Shown here one piece after another: positions 13,521 to 24,946 of a stretch of DNA of 64,000 nt. Where the stretch lies: NCBI RefSeq assembly GCF_030463535.1, contig NC_132901.1, forward strand, positions 6,233,364 to 6,297,363. The letters are read 5' to 3'. Both the position numbers and the translations under genes were made by a program. Source of the stretch: Salminus brasiliensis. Its lineage: Eukaryota > Chordata > Actinopteri > Characiformes > Bryconidae. Positions within the stretch are counted from its first letter, which is position 1, and every line of letters begins with the position of its first letter. The notes below the pieces were generated by a model. It made no database searches. It was not told where the DNA came from and saw only the letters and a program-made list of their open reading frames with translations.

Positions 13521-15738
13521 AATGTCCTCCTTGTGTAATTTTTGATCTATCAAGATTAATTTCTCAAGATTCTACAGGGTACTATATGAATGTATTTATG
13601 TCAGTAAATGAACAATATATAAAACATTTGCTTGATTCAAACATGCCACTTCATAGTCTTTGTGTTCAGAGAAAGACAAGATAATGTATAATTAAAATGT
13701 ACTTAATTCACAGTAAGGCATGACATGAGCTGGCTGTGCTTATGAGGTTGATCAGGCATTTACATTACGTGACTTACCAGGAGCGTTCCAGGAACTGCAT
13801 TGGAAGCTAGAAAGGACGAGGAGCCATGCAACTGGTCCACATCCCTCCTCTTGATGTATTTTTAAATGAATTTGGTGGGAAAGCACAAAGTGTGCACTAT
13901 GTTGAGCCCCGAAGGTTGACTTGGGAAAGCACTGCATTACACACTGGCTCCAAGAGGATGCTCTCCTTCCTGATGACTCAGGTCTTCTATATAGTTGAAG
14001 GAACACAAATGTATGTATACATATTTTCAATTCAAAATTTATTTATATGGCACTTATCACAACACTTAGTGGCTAGTGGTCACCCTGTCCTGATGTTTAA
14101 GAGGATATGCATATTTTTGCTTGTCGGGACTTAACTCCCACAAAGCAACAAGCTCATCTACTTTGAACCACAGCAGTTGCAAGTTTTACAACATGTACAC
14201 CATCAGGGCCATGTGATTCCTCTTCATATTTAAAAGAGTTATAATTACACCACACACTTTTGACTGGCAATTCTTTGCACATATGGGTACACTCACACAA
14301 TGTGTGTGGACAGCTTGAACAAGGGTCTGAGCTCTCCCTCCTGCAAAAATGCCTCTTCAGAACAAATTTTCTGATGACCATCATCTTACACATGGTAGGA
14401 TTTTCAATCTCAGCATACTGAAAGCATCACTTTCCAGCTCACATAATTTAGCATAGATTTTCCAAAGAGAATACAGCGGGATCATTAATGTTAATTGATG
14501 CTGGTAGATGGTTGCTCACAATAGCATTAAATTAAACATGTCTTTTATATATGCCTTTGCATTTTGATGGTCATCACCGATTATCTGTAGACGCCAGGCT
14601 TTGCATAATCCTGCAAAGTGCTACTTCCCAGCACATTAAGAGCATGGGGGACCCCATTACATATCAGCAGTTGTGGCTGATGTAAATCATGCTCGGAGGA
14701 AGCTCCCTGGCATCTTAGTGCAAGGCAAGGTTGAAGTCACTTTGGCCTACACCTCATCCAGCCACGAAAAGACATTATGGACATACATATTTAGGAGCCA
14801 TTTGAGGCATGGAATAGAAGGCATTGGGGTGGTGGGGCAGCTGAGGATGAATTTAAAAGTTTGTTGGGTATCACAGGCTCTTCGACATTCAGGTCTCTGG
14901 GTGCTGCTAGTTGCTAATTCCTAACTTAAAAGCTGTAACATGCTGTAATCACTGGAAAGCCTACAGCAAAATACAACATTTTACTGTAATGACCTAATGA
15001 CCTACTGTAATGACTGTAATGACCTAATGACCTACTAGTTAACAAACCTCCATTACCTGTTAATATTGCAACAAAGTAGCTTCTGTGTCCCAAATCTAGC
15101 TGCTTCCTGTAATCCCCCCCCCCTCCCCCCAAACCACACCGTTTTGTACATCCCTGCACTGCAGAGGGTACCACAGCTTGAGGTTGGAAATTAGTTCTCG
15201 TTTTCTGAAGCCGCTTTTCAGGTCATAAGCACTGCTTCCAGTAAAACTGAACCACAGGATTTTTTTTTCTTTATGTCTGGTGTCTCTCCCAGGTCTAGTC
15301 ATGTGGCTAGTTAAAAAAAAAAAGGGTAAATGACAATGTAAAAGATCTAAAAACAATGACCAGCTGTAGGAAACAGTAGATGAGAGCAGCATTACAGAGT
15401 TTGTTCCCTTGTAGTTTAAATAGTTTGTCACATTTTCTGATTTCTGAGTTATTGTGAGAATGCACAAATTATTTATTGTTCCACTGCTGCCTACTTTTGG
15501 TGCTGTAGTAGAAGTGGTCATATTCCAGACTATTCCTACTAGGCCACAGAGATTTCAGGAGTGTCCCACTGGGTTCTGTTCTGAGTTTAAGTTTTAAGTT
15601 AAGTTTAAGTTCATAGTTTTATTTATTTACGGTACAACTAGCAACTAGCTTTGTTTAAAAGAATGTACTATATTAATACATTACCACTAATGTTACCATG
15701 TTAAAATCACACAAAATAAGCCACACAGCGAAAAACAC
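13521..15738. other. Unannotated intergenic DNA with small repeats
   Basis: No supportable gene. Contains a fragment of the ATTCAAAATTTATTTATATGG-type fish repeat near 14027-14070, repeated AATGACCTAATGACCTACT units at about 14984-15035, and a C-rich run at 15112-15129. Open frames of 80-140 codons on both strands in 13.7-15.5 kb lack recognised domains or splice context. Confidence 0.4.
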
Positions 15739-15764
15739 TTTTTTTTTTTTTTTTTTTTTTTTTG
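15739..15764. repeat. Poly(T) tract
   Basis: An uninterrupted run of about 26 T; could be the poly(A) tail of a minus-strand retroelement insertion, though no body was recognised beside it. Confidence 0.8.
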
Positions 15765-15931
15765 GTAGATAAGCACACATTACAAGAAAGCACACAATTA
15801 CATTTATTTTTATATTAACTATATTCAGGTTTTAAGTGCAGGGAGGCTTGGAGTTTTTTTTTCTTTTGTGGTGTTCTTCAGTTCTTCTTACTTTTTAACA
15901 CTATTGCTCATCACTGGTTGTCCCTGCTTCT

Positions 15932-16490
15932 CTAATTTTTCTCATCACAATGCTTGGTAAGGCACAGTTTCACAGTCTTATCCTTAAATGTTAAGCAAAA
16001 TGGCACTACTTTGTACCGGCTGTGGCCATAGGCTTTTTGCTGGAGATGGTGACAAAGCTGGCATGTTTGGTATCCAGGTTGTTTCCTAGGTATAACAGGG
16101 ATTCTGCGCGGCTTATTCTTTTTTACCAGCTCTCTCCTTCTTTGTGCCACTTTGACTGGCTGCTCCGCACACAAACCTCTACCTATAATAGTAGTTGTGA
16201 CCAAATTCAAGCCTCTTTGGCTGGCCACAAAGCTTGCAGAGGTAGCATGTTGTGTCCTGTTGTCAGTGGACCTTGGCACTCTCCTCCAGGCTCCTCCAGG
16301 TACCAAGGAAGCTAACACAGGTAAACCTAAACAAACATAACGATTTTCTTAAAATATATTTCACAAGCAATGATAAGCACGAAGAATAATGTGAACATTA
16401 TTTAACAAAAGGCCTTTCAAATGTCTTACCTGGTGTAGGTAATCCTTTAAGCACTGGTGGCCACTTGGAAGTGCCTGGCTTGTGTGTGGT
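15932..16490 (-). CDS. Possible two-exon ORF with CxxC...GHSxY motif (repeat-derived?)
   Basis: Minus strand: a short open stretch at 16490-16430 (ends KGLPTP) meets a GTAAGA donor. An acceptor TGTGTTAG at 16312-16319 opens a 380-nt exon (16311-15932) in the matching phase, ending in a stop. The joined product is about 146 residues with a basic middle (RRRELVKKNKPRR), then YQTCQLC, then GHSRYKVVPFC. The CxxC...GHSxY...FC pattern resembles a zinc-binding tail in many repetitive teleost ORFs, so this may derive from an unnamed repeat family rather than a host gene. A TAA just upstream of the short exon shows the 5' part is decayed or missing. Function unknown. Confidence 0.3.
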
Positions 16491-16599
16491 TTAAAAATGG
16501 GACCTGGTCTTCCTGTCCCTGGGTTGGAGATTTAAAGTGGACTGGGCTGTTTCGATTTCTCACTTGAACCTTTTCCACCTCTTTACGCAAGTGACGGGT

Positions 16600-17040
16600 G
16601 GCCAGTGTGGAGGTCGGAATTTAGTATGTCCATACCTTTTAGCTTGGATGCCTTATGGGATGCCTTTTTCTGGGCCTATGGCAGCTGAAGAGGCCACACA
16701 GAGTCCAGATTACAATCTTCGAGTCTAAGCTGAAAATTCACTTGTTCAGTCTAGCTTTTGGTAATCAATGTTTCCCTTTCGATAAAGGGATGTCATTATT
16801 TTAAGCACTGTAGGGTAAGTGACAAGACTGCTTTGCTGTTGGGCATTTCTTGATGGATGCTCTTGATGGCACCCCTGTAGAAAGTACACATGATGGGGGT
16901 TGGGGCTCTGGCTCTTCTCAGCTTGCGAAGGAAGTAGAGGCAATAGTGAGCTTTCCGGGCCAGCTGAGTTGTTGATCCAGGACAGGTCCTCCGAGACGTG
17001 CACTCCCAGGAATTTGGTGCTGCTCACTCTCTCTACCACA
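16600..17040. pseudogene. LINE fragments, Rex1-like (minus) beside a plus-strand LINE tail
   Basis: Minus strand 17039-16790: TKFLGVHVSEDLSW, then in another frame KLRRARAPTPIMCTFYRGA, typical of the C-terminal part of Rex1/Babar-type reverse transcriptase ORFs. Plus strand near 16715-16765 reads SKLKIHLFSLAFG-like, as in L2-type ORF ends. Both are short, frameshifted relics placed head to head. Confidence 0.55.
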
Positions 17041-17835
17041 ATACCGCAAAATCGTTAATCCTCCTCCTCCCTCTTCTCTGACCTGCTTCTCTCCTCTTTT
17101 CACAGGTGACCTCCTACATCTTCTCACCTCCAATAATCCTAACACCTGTCCACCTGTCCCTGTTCCATCCCCTCTGTTCCAAACAATCGCTCCAAACCTC
17201 CTTCCTTTCATCTCCTTTGTCATAAACAGCTCTTTGTTGTCAGGTCATGTACCATCGGCCTTCAAGTCTGCCAGAGTTGTGCCTATCCTAAAGAAACCAA
17301 CTCTGGACAACTCTCAAGTCATGTTGCAAATGTAACTCGGTCCTGCAGATTTCTCCTGTACAACATCTGGAGAATTCAACCCTTCCTCTCTAGAGAGGCC
17401 ACCCAGGTGCTTGTTCAGTCTCTTGTCACTTCCAGACTTGACTACTGCCACTCTCTTCTGGCTGGTCTCCATCTGCGCACTATCAAAACCTTCCAGCCTT
17501 CCCTCAAAACTCGCGGAAGACAAGCGTCCAGGGTTTTTTCTGTCCTGGTACCAAAGTGGTAGAACGAGCTTCCCCTGGGTGTCAGAACGGTCGAGTCACT
17601 CTGTCTTCAAACGCAGGCTGAAGACCCACCTCTTCCAAGAGTACTTGGACGAATAGAGTACTATGGTCACCTTATTGTCTTATATGTCTAAGCTTAGAGG
17701 TATCTTTTGAATTATAAGTCTATTCTAACTAGCTAAGGTTTTTCTTGGGTAAATAGCAAAGCACTTTGTAAGTCGCTCTGGATAAGAGCGTCTGCTAAAT
17801 GCCATAAATGTAAATGTAAATGTAAATGTTAATGG
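17040..17835 (+). mobile_element. L2-like LINE, internally deleted copy
   Basis: Near-identical blocks to the longer element at 36760-38430: CAAACAATCGCTCCAAACCT, GGTCATGTACCATCGGCCTT, then a jump at about 17310 to CTCAAGTCATGTTGCA, skipping about 750 nt that include the reverse transcriptase core. It ends with TAAGTCGCTCTGGATAAGAG, GTCTGCTAAATGCC and (AAATGT)n, the usual 3' end. A second, shorter deletion is near 17488. Non-functional. Confidence 0.8.
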
Positions 17836-19295
17836 TCAGATGAGCATGCTTGGAGTTCCTTTTTTCCTGAAGTCCACAATAACCTCATGCATTAAATATT
17901 TAAGAAAAATCTTTGACTCAGGTATTATTTAAAATACTTACAGCTGTTTGATTTGCAAGCTAAATAAAACTTAAACCAAATATGCCTTACTTTATACTGG
18001 AGTATAATCCTCATTATAGGAAACAAAATAAACATGAACAATGTCAGATAAAATACAAACTTATTTGGCAAAATCTTTTAAAAAAGCAGTGTTTAATTTT
18101 TGCAAATTGATTCATTGATCAATTAATGGAGTGGTGTGAGCATAGATTTGGAAGACTATGTACCTTTTATTTAAAGCATAACTATTGATAAAGTACAACT
18201 GGAAATTAGACAGACAGGGCTAAAAAGGAAGATACATTGAGAAAGATACTAGTGTAAGTAACACTAGTGTACTGCTAGTTTAAAGTAACACTGAAATGGC
18301 ATCCTTTCCATTGTTTTAATAAATATGTGAAATATGTGAACCTCCTACAGCTCTACTGTCTACTGACTCTGACTAATTTAGATGGATAAATACTGTCCAT
18401 ATTACTTTAGTAATGTGTAATAAAACTCATTATTCATGATGAAAAAACTCTACTGCTAATGATAATATGATTCTTCGCCATGTTAGTTATGTTGGAATTT
18501 AGGCTATATGACAGCTAGATTGTTGCATTTTTAATGAAGTAATTTGTTTTCTCTGTGCTGCTTTTCACACACATGTAAAACAGCTGTTGAAGTCACAAAT
18601 AAAATTGAATGATTATGTGGCAGATGTCTGCTGTTTATTTTATGAATTCCTATAAATTGTCTTGTCTAATTATTCCTCAATCTTTGATTTACTTGTAATG
18701 AATTTATTGTGTGGCATTTAAATGTTCAAATCGATTTTTTTTTCAAGTAAGTCCTATTTGTGCTTAAATATTGTACAACCCCTTTAAAAGTTGTTATTCA
18801 GTGGCTGTGTAACAAAGGTAATGATTATATATAGAACTGCAACAACACAAACAACTGCTATTGTTACACAGACCCTTTTCGAGACCCTTTTTGCTACAGA
18901 TAGTACAGATCGGACCAGGTCTGCCGACAATATTCAGCTGGATGAAGCATTCTTTACCTTTTTACTCAATTTGAATATATGATAAATAAAACAACAGGCA
19001 GTGACTATGTGTAACTGTAAATTAATTTTAATTTATTACTTCTCAGATTCCCTTTTGATGACCTGATGACTGCACGAGAAGCTGATTGGGAAGTTACATG
19101 ATTGACCTCACCTGGTCCCCAATGAAAACAGCAGAGTATATACGTAATGAGTAAGAAAGAAGAAAGGACACAAGCTACCTGCACTAACACTACCCCACAC
19201 AAGAGTGTGATATGCTAATTACCTAAAGGAAAAATTACTTTAGTAATGAAGGCAGATCCCAATAATGTTTCACTGGTTTCTGGATATTTTTTAAT
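17836..19295. other. Unannotated intergenic DNA
   Basis: AT-rich; no exon, RNA gene or repeat that I can support. Confidence 0.4.
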
Positions 19296-19299
19296 GGAT

Positions 19300-19520
19300 G
19301 TTTTTGGAGTGGCTGTCACAGTTGCCTGACTTAAACCCAATAGAAAATCTGTGGGATTTGAAGAAGGTGGTTGCAGCATGCAAACCCAAGAGTATTAGTG
19401 AGCTTTTGGCCATTGCCCATGAGTAATAGGCTAAGATTCCTTAGGAACACTGCCAGAAGCTGGTGTCTGTCTATGCATCATGGTGCAGCAGGTCATAACA
19501 GTGAAAGGGTGCTCTGATGC
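19300..19520 (+). pseudogene. Tc1-type transposase C-terminal fragment
   Basis: Plus-strand frame reads LSQLPDLNPIENLWDLKKVV, the PDLNPIENLW block that carries the third catalytic acidic residue of Tc1 transposases. ISELLAIAHE and, after stops, LVSVYASWCSR follow, the family's C-terminal helix region. In-frame stops make it dead. No terminal repeat was found beside it. Confidence 0.75.
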
Positions 19521-20110
19521 TTTAAGATACTTGTCATGAAAGGGTTAAATAATTCTGAGACCAAAGTAGTCATTAAAAGAGAAATCTTCTATTGAATTTG
19601 GAGAAAGCAAGTTGTTTTCAGCTATTTAATATATTCTTGTTTGATTGGTTTATTGCAAACAGCAATTTTTGCAACTAAAAGCTACTTGCACTGTGAGTTT
19701 TTCATAATTTTTGGACCTGTAAATGGCATGTGTATGAAAGCAATGAAATCCTCACAACAGTATTTAAAGACTTCTTATGAGATTACAGTCTGAAGAGGAC
19801 GTGACTGGATTCTTTACACACTTATAAGTTTTAGGCACTACTGGTCAAGTTTTTGTAGATTATTTAAATAAAAGTAACTGAACAAATATCATCATTCATA
19901 TTTAGCTTTTCTTAATTATCATATTGTTGGGAAAAAAATAAAACTCTTTAAAAGTCTTTAAAGTGCCATTACTTTTGCACATGCAATCTGTTATGTTTTA
20001 AGCATGTTCACTTAAGCAAATAAACAGCAATTATGCATTAGAGAGTGCAAAAGTGTGTTCTCTGTAGAGGATGTTTCTGTTCAAAGTTGCCAAAACATTT
20101 GCATAAGATT

Positions 20111-23100
20111 TTAAAAGTCTTCGAGTTTTTTCTCACAGATCCAGTACTGGAAATTCTGGCATGGTTTATCATTCCATCTCTTTCCAAGTTGAGGTCCAGT
20201 TACAACACAGTCCTGATCATTTAGCCATTTACCATTATTAGGCTGACCACTCTCCCAATACCTGGAACAACACATATAATACACATTTTTATGAAAAAAT
20301 AAATAACATTAATATTTTAACATTAATATAAATTGTAACCCTCTGACACTATTAATAATGTTAAATGGAAGGTCCATTTACTGTTAAATGCAAAAAGTCA
20401 GCTTGGTAAAATCATCCAGATAACAAGGATATCCACAAAATTATATTTGGTAAAACTGAATTAAATTTAGTAAACTGACCTTTGTAAAGAACATATAAAA
20501 CATTGTCTTTTGATGTAAACTACAGAACTAAAAACAAATCTGAATGAATACATCATGACTGCGGTTCACTGTTCTCTTACGCAGTGGTAAGTGCTGAGCC
20601 ATCCACCCATTTCCAGACTCCTTCTTTGTCTCTGTCAGTAAGGCCAATAAAAACTGCAGCATCTTTGCAGTTAATCAAAGAATCCACAAACTCCTGTTGA
20701 AGTAACATGGAACAACTAGGGTGCATTACAGTGTATTCTTGGGACAAAACACACATGTTCTGAATATAATTACTTGGTTTACCTGTTCCTCTCTGCTGTT
20801 TATAATCAGCAGGTCTGCCCCTCTCCCTCTACAGTCCTCTCTGCTCTCACTCCAGCTCCTCTTCTCAGTAGAAATGTAGTAAACACTGTAATTTAAGTAT
20901 CTCCAGCCCTCCTGAAATGTCTTTTCTAGTGCAGACAATTTACAGATACACAATTGACACATTCGCCCAGAGGCCATTAATCAGTATTAGCACAACTAAC
21001 ACAAGACACGGATTATACTGCAGTTGACTGGTACCATCATTTGGAGTTGCTACTATCATCTTTTTCAACTTTCAAAATATGTTACTGTTACTAGATCCAC
21101 AAGTAAAAAAAGAACTTCAAAATCATGCGTTTATGAAGTGTTTAAAAATTTACCTGTAAAGCAGTTTTGTTCTGGGACAGCTTAGATGAATGATTTGTGA
21201 AGCCCTAATCGTTTTATTGATTTCATTATTAAATGCATTATATCTTTCTTATTCATTATTCTTTATTTATTAAATATGTTTGCTTACCCAAAAAGGAAAG
21301 TTTTCTCTGAAGCCCGACAGTGAAGTTGGTGTAACTGGTCCGTAACTGATGTCTCTCTGCAGTGAACTTGATGCACAGCAGTGTGACAGCAGTGAGCAGG
21401 AGAACACATAGCATCCCCAGACACACTGCAGTTGGTTTGTACAATCTGCTAATTTTTTTTCCCTGTCCTGTAACAAAAGAGCAGGAGTGAATGTTATGTG
21501 CAGATGTTCACAAGAATGTCTCCTGTCAAACTGGATACTTGACTATCTCACCAACCAACCACAGTATGTGAGGGCATGGGACTGTGTCTCTGATATGGTG
21601 GTCAGCAGCACAGGGGCCCCTCAAGGAATGGTCTTGGCACCGTTCCTCTTCACCCTGTACACTGCTGACTTCATGTACAGCTCACCGACCTGTCACCTCC
21701 AGAAGTTCTCTGATGACTTGGCGATCGTCGGCCTCATAACTAATGAGGAGGACAGTGAGTACAGAGGACTGATTCAGGATTTGTGTCTGGACTGGTGTCT
21801 GCAGAACCACTTTCAGATTACTGCGGGAAAGACCAAAGAACTGGTGGTGGATTTCCGCAGGTGCAGACACCCCCCTCCATCAGTGAACATCCAGGGTATG
21901 GACATCGAGAGAGTGGACTCTTATAAATACCTGGATGTTCATCTAAACAACAAACTGGACTGGTCAGTTAACACTGCTGCACTCTACAAGAAAGGCCAGA
22001 GCAGACTCTACCTACTGAGGAGATTGAGATCCTTTGGAGAGCAGGGAGCACTCCTGAGGACGTTCTTCGACACAGTGGTGGCATCTGCCATCTTTTATGG
22101 AGTGGTCTGCTGGGGCAGCAGCATCTCGACAGCAGATAAGAAGAGACTGAATAAACTCATAAAGAGGGCTGGCTCTGTCCTAGGAAGCTTCTTAGACCCA
22201 GTGCAGGTGGGAGACAGGAGGATGACAGCCAAGCTCCCACCCCATGCATGATAGTCTGGCAGCACTGGGCAGCTCCTTTAGTGACAGGCTGCTTCACCCC
22301 AAGTGTGTGAAGGAGCAGTATCGCAGGTCCTTCCTTCCTGCTGCCGTCAGACTCCACAACCAGCACTGCTCCCAGCGGACCACATACACACACACTTAAC
22401 TACACACACATGTTCAGGGAATAGAGATCCCTCAATGTAAAAATACAATGTGCAATACACCAACATGTGCAATTAAGGGTCAATTTGCAATTATCTGTAA
22501 ATAATCTGTAAATAATATTGTTATTGTTTTTTTCTTAGAGTTTTTTTACATCTGTTATTTATATTGTGTGTATATAGTGGTAATTTGTAACATGCATCTG
22601 AGTGTCTTACTAACCTTTTGCTCTTGTGACACTGAGCATTTCCCTACTGTGGGACTAATAAAAGATTATCTTATCTTATCTTATCTTATCTTATAAATCA
22701 ATATAGTTGTACCTCTTCCTCAAACTGCTGGGTTTTAGTTTTAAGATTTAGTCAGTTCTGTACTATGCGTTTGGTCATCCACTTGGACCTAACATTGTAA
22801 CACTGTAACAATACAGGCACATTACAAGGTTACTACTATGCTTTAATGAAACAGTTAAAATGTATCATCATCATGTTCAAAGTCATTCTAAACCATGATA
22901 TCCACCTCTTTGCTTCCCGCTTCATTAGCAAGAGTAACAAAACAGCATCTTTATTCATTACCTTCCATATTTAACCACAATCCCCTTCCCATCTCACCCT
23001 AAAAATCTTAAACATATACAACAAAAAATCTACAGTCTGTGCTTCGTTCAAACCTAGACAGTGTTGAGCCAAACAAGTTAGAGAGAAAAGGATAGCTCCA

Positions 23101-24745
23101 TGGTATAGCAACTATACACACTCTTTGATACAGACTGCTCATAGTTACGAACATCAATAGCAGCATAATATTTTTTTTCCAACTTGAATGGTAAAGGTGC
23201 ACGTATTTGTCACTGTACTATGGTACAGCAAAATGTGTATTCTGCATTTAACCCATTTGTGGTAGTGAACACACACACACTTGTGAACTAGGGGCAGTGA
23301 GTATACACACACCCAGAGCGGTGGGCAGCCAACTCCAGCGCCCGGGGAACAGAGAAGGTAAATCAGAATCAGAATCAGAATCTCTTTATTTCACCAAGTA
23401 TGTTACACATACAAGGAATTTGTCTTGGTGAGAGCAACACGTATGTCAAGTAACAAAAAACACAGAACACAGTCTTAAACTAAAGGAAAATGACACTAAA
23501 CAATAAATAGGGTAGGGGATAAATTAAAAAAGTAAAAAGTACTAAAGGTAATAAAGAGCTGATATTTACAGAAAGTAAAGAGCTGATATTTACAGAAAAG
23601 AACATCTGTTCTCAAGGGCCCAACAGTGGCAGCTTGCCAAGCCCGGGAATCAAACCCACCGCCTTGTTATCAATAGCCTGGCGCTCTAACCGCTGAGCCA
23701 CCACTGCCCCGCACTGTGGAAGCGCAGTCTTACAGAGTACAAACAAGTTTTAATCAAAGCCACACCATCTCACCATTTCACTAGCATGGACTTTCACATT
23801 ATCACTGAGCATGTGTCCTACACTCACTCACATTTTCATAACTCATAACTTATGACCTCACACTAGCCATATCTTTTTATTATCTTACTCTTTCTGTCCA
23901 TTTATTCTTGTTGTTATGTTATTGAATCTGCTATTCCGCATCAACTAGAGGTTTCTTCTTTTCATGTAACACTCTGGGAGTCATTTGGGACTTGATTGGT
24001 GTTCAGAGTTACATTTAACACGGTTCATTTAATTGTGAAGTAACAGAAGAATTATGAGGATGGATGTAAATCAAAAACTTGAACATGAAGGATGGTCACC
24101 AGCTACTGCAACACCAGCTCCATACCACATTGATCCTGCATCACAATGCATTTATTTCCCAGTTAAGAGCTGTAAAGTGTTTACTTTAATGTATTTGCAT
24201 TACTTATGGGCCGTACACTGACATAAGATGAAACATCTAATTGATGTAGGCTTTGAAAGAGCAGTTTAATTTTACAGATCCTCAAAATTTCTTCTGGAAG
24301 ATGTCATGTAGATCATATGACCATAAGTAGAGTAAGTTGCTGTAGAAGAAGCAGATCCACATGCTGAATTAGCTCTGCCCTAATATGCCCAATCCGTTCA
24401 ACTCTCAGATATGATGTGGCTTAATTGAATATATATATATATGTATATATATATATATTACTGTTTTTTTACCTGTATTTATATCTGGTTAGAGGTTATA
24501 TATAGGTTAAACCATTGCATTATTAGAAACAATCACAAAGAATGAAAGGAATGCAGAGAGAGAACATAGGCACCTGAATGCTGTAGTTTCTGATCCTTTC
24601 TTGTATTTTGAGACTCCAAACATCCTCCTCTCATTTCTTCATATACATTCCAGCTGTTCTCTGAATCAGGTTTACTATTTGCAGCACTTTCTGAAACTTC
24701 TTTTTTTCCTTCTCTCATCTCCACTTTGATCTCTGCACTAATCAT
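20111..24745 (-). CDS. Type II C-type lectin receptor, five exons, complete
   Basis: Minus-strand exons 24745-24574, 21467-21288, 20925-20783, 20693-20581 and 20261-20111 join in phase to a 252-residue protein. Residues 1-68 are a cytoplasmic tail with YEEM at 35-38; about 70-90 is a transmembrane segment ([19 protein letters not shown]). A short stalk follows, then one C-type lectin-like domain from GWRYLNY (124) to WICE (243-246). The conserved cysteines are present. The calcium/sugar loop reads QPN (209-211), not EPN or QPD, and the second calcium site WND (232-234) is intact. Architecture, exon phases and sequence fit the fish CD209/CLEC4-like group of leukocyte lectins; orthology is unclear in this expanded family. 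No signal peptide, as expected for type II topology. Confidence 0.82.
21484..22695 (+). mobile_element. Rex1-like LINE, 5'-truncated, inside lectin intron 1
   Basis: Opposite in orientation to the lectin gene. The 254-codon frame 21487-22251 reads [45 protein letters not shown] (FSDD catalytic box), [11 protein letters not shown] and [16 protein letters not shown], a pattern I recognise from Rex1/Babar-type reverse transcriptases. A frameshift near 22240 separates the last ORF part. The 3' end is AATAAAAGATTATCTTATCT followed by more TCTTA units. The endonuclease region is absent, as in most 5'-truncated LINE insertions. Confidence 0.82.
23190..23707 (-). repeat. tRNA-derived SINE, copy 3, split by an insertion
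   Basis: Left part 23190-23357 (tail and body) and right part 23613-23707 (body and tRNA-like head with CTCTAACCGCTGAGCCACC) belong to one SINE of the 3073-3353 family. Between AACAGAGAAGG and CTCAAGGGCCC, adjacent in intact copies apart from about 6 nt, lies about 255 bp of foreign sequence. Located in lectin intron 1. Confidence 0.82.
23358..23612 (-). mobile_element. Retroelement 3' fragment nested in a SINE
   Basis: Begins with (TCAGAA)n, then TCTCTTTATTTCACCAAGTA and ACAAGGAATTTGTCTTGGTG. Reversed, this is a common fish LINE-type 3' end finishing in AATAAAGAGATTCTGATTCTG. Near its far end AGTAAAGAGCTGATATTTAC is duplicated in tandem (about 23552-23600). It interrupts the SINE and so is the younger insertion. 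Confidence 0.65.
24425..24460. repeat. (TA)n microsatellite
   Basis: ATATATATATATGTATATATATATATATT-type simple repeat in lectin intron 1/5' region, just downstream of exon 1 on the minus strand. Confidence 0.9.
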
Positions 24746-24879
24746 GATCCTGGTGTATAGAACAATTTTGATAGGTCAACATGTCAGATTTACATCTGAT
24801 CAAATGAATGAAATCTAATCTACACCAAGCTTCAGATTTCAGAGTGGCTCAGTGTGTGTGCACATGTGTGGGTGGTTAT

Positions 24880-24946
24880 GAACCTTCTATATAGGAAGTT
24901 AAGAATGAAGCAACTGAGATGTCATTCTCTTACTTCCCCTTTCCTA
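24880..24946 (-). promoter_or_regulatory. Putative lectin promoter: PU.1/ETS-like sites and TATA-like box
   Basis: On the minus strand, about 145-200 bases before the lectin ATG: AAAGGGGAAGTAAG (complement at about 24931-24943) is close to the PU.1 consensus AAAGAGGAAGTG. ACTTCC, an ETS core, sits immediately before CTATATAGA, a TATA-like box at 24886-24894. This fits a myeloid or B-cell promoter. Inference from motifs only. Confidence 0.4.

Noticed and set aside
13752-14134. Opposed open frames of about 92 and 102 codons
   Set aside because: No domain, no splice context and no recognised family; not enough to call a gene.
14154-14393. Cys-rich 79-codon minus-strand frame
   Set aside because: The CSSC/CEC pattern first suggested a zinc-binding domain, but spacing fits none I know and flanks lack splice sites.
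15096-15521. 141-codon minus-strand open frame
   Set aside because: Long for this region but contains low-complexity G-run codons and no domain; no supporting exon structure.
21487-22251. 254-codon ORF as a host gene
   Set aside because: It carries reverse transcriptase motifs ([16 protein letters not shown]) and a LINE 3' tail; annotated as a mobile element instead.
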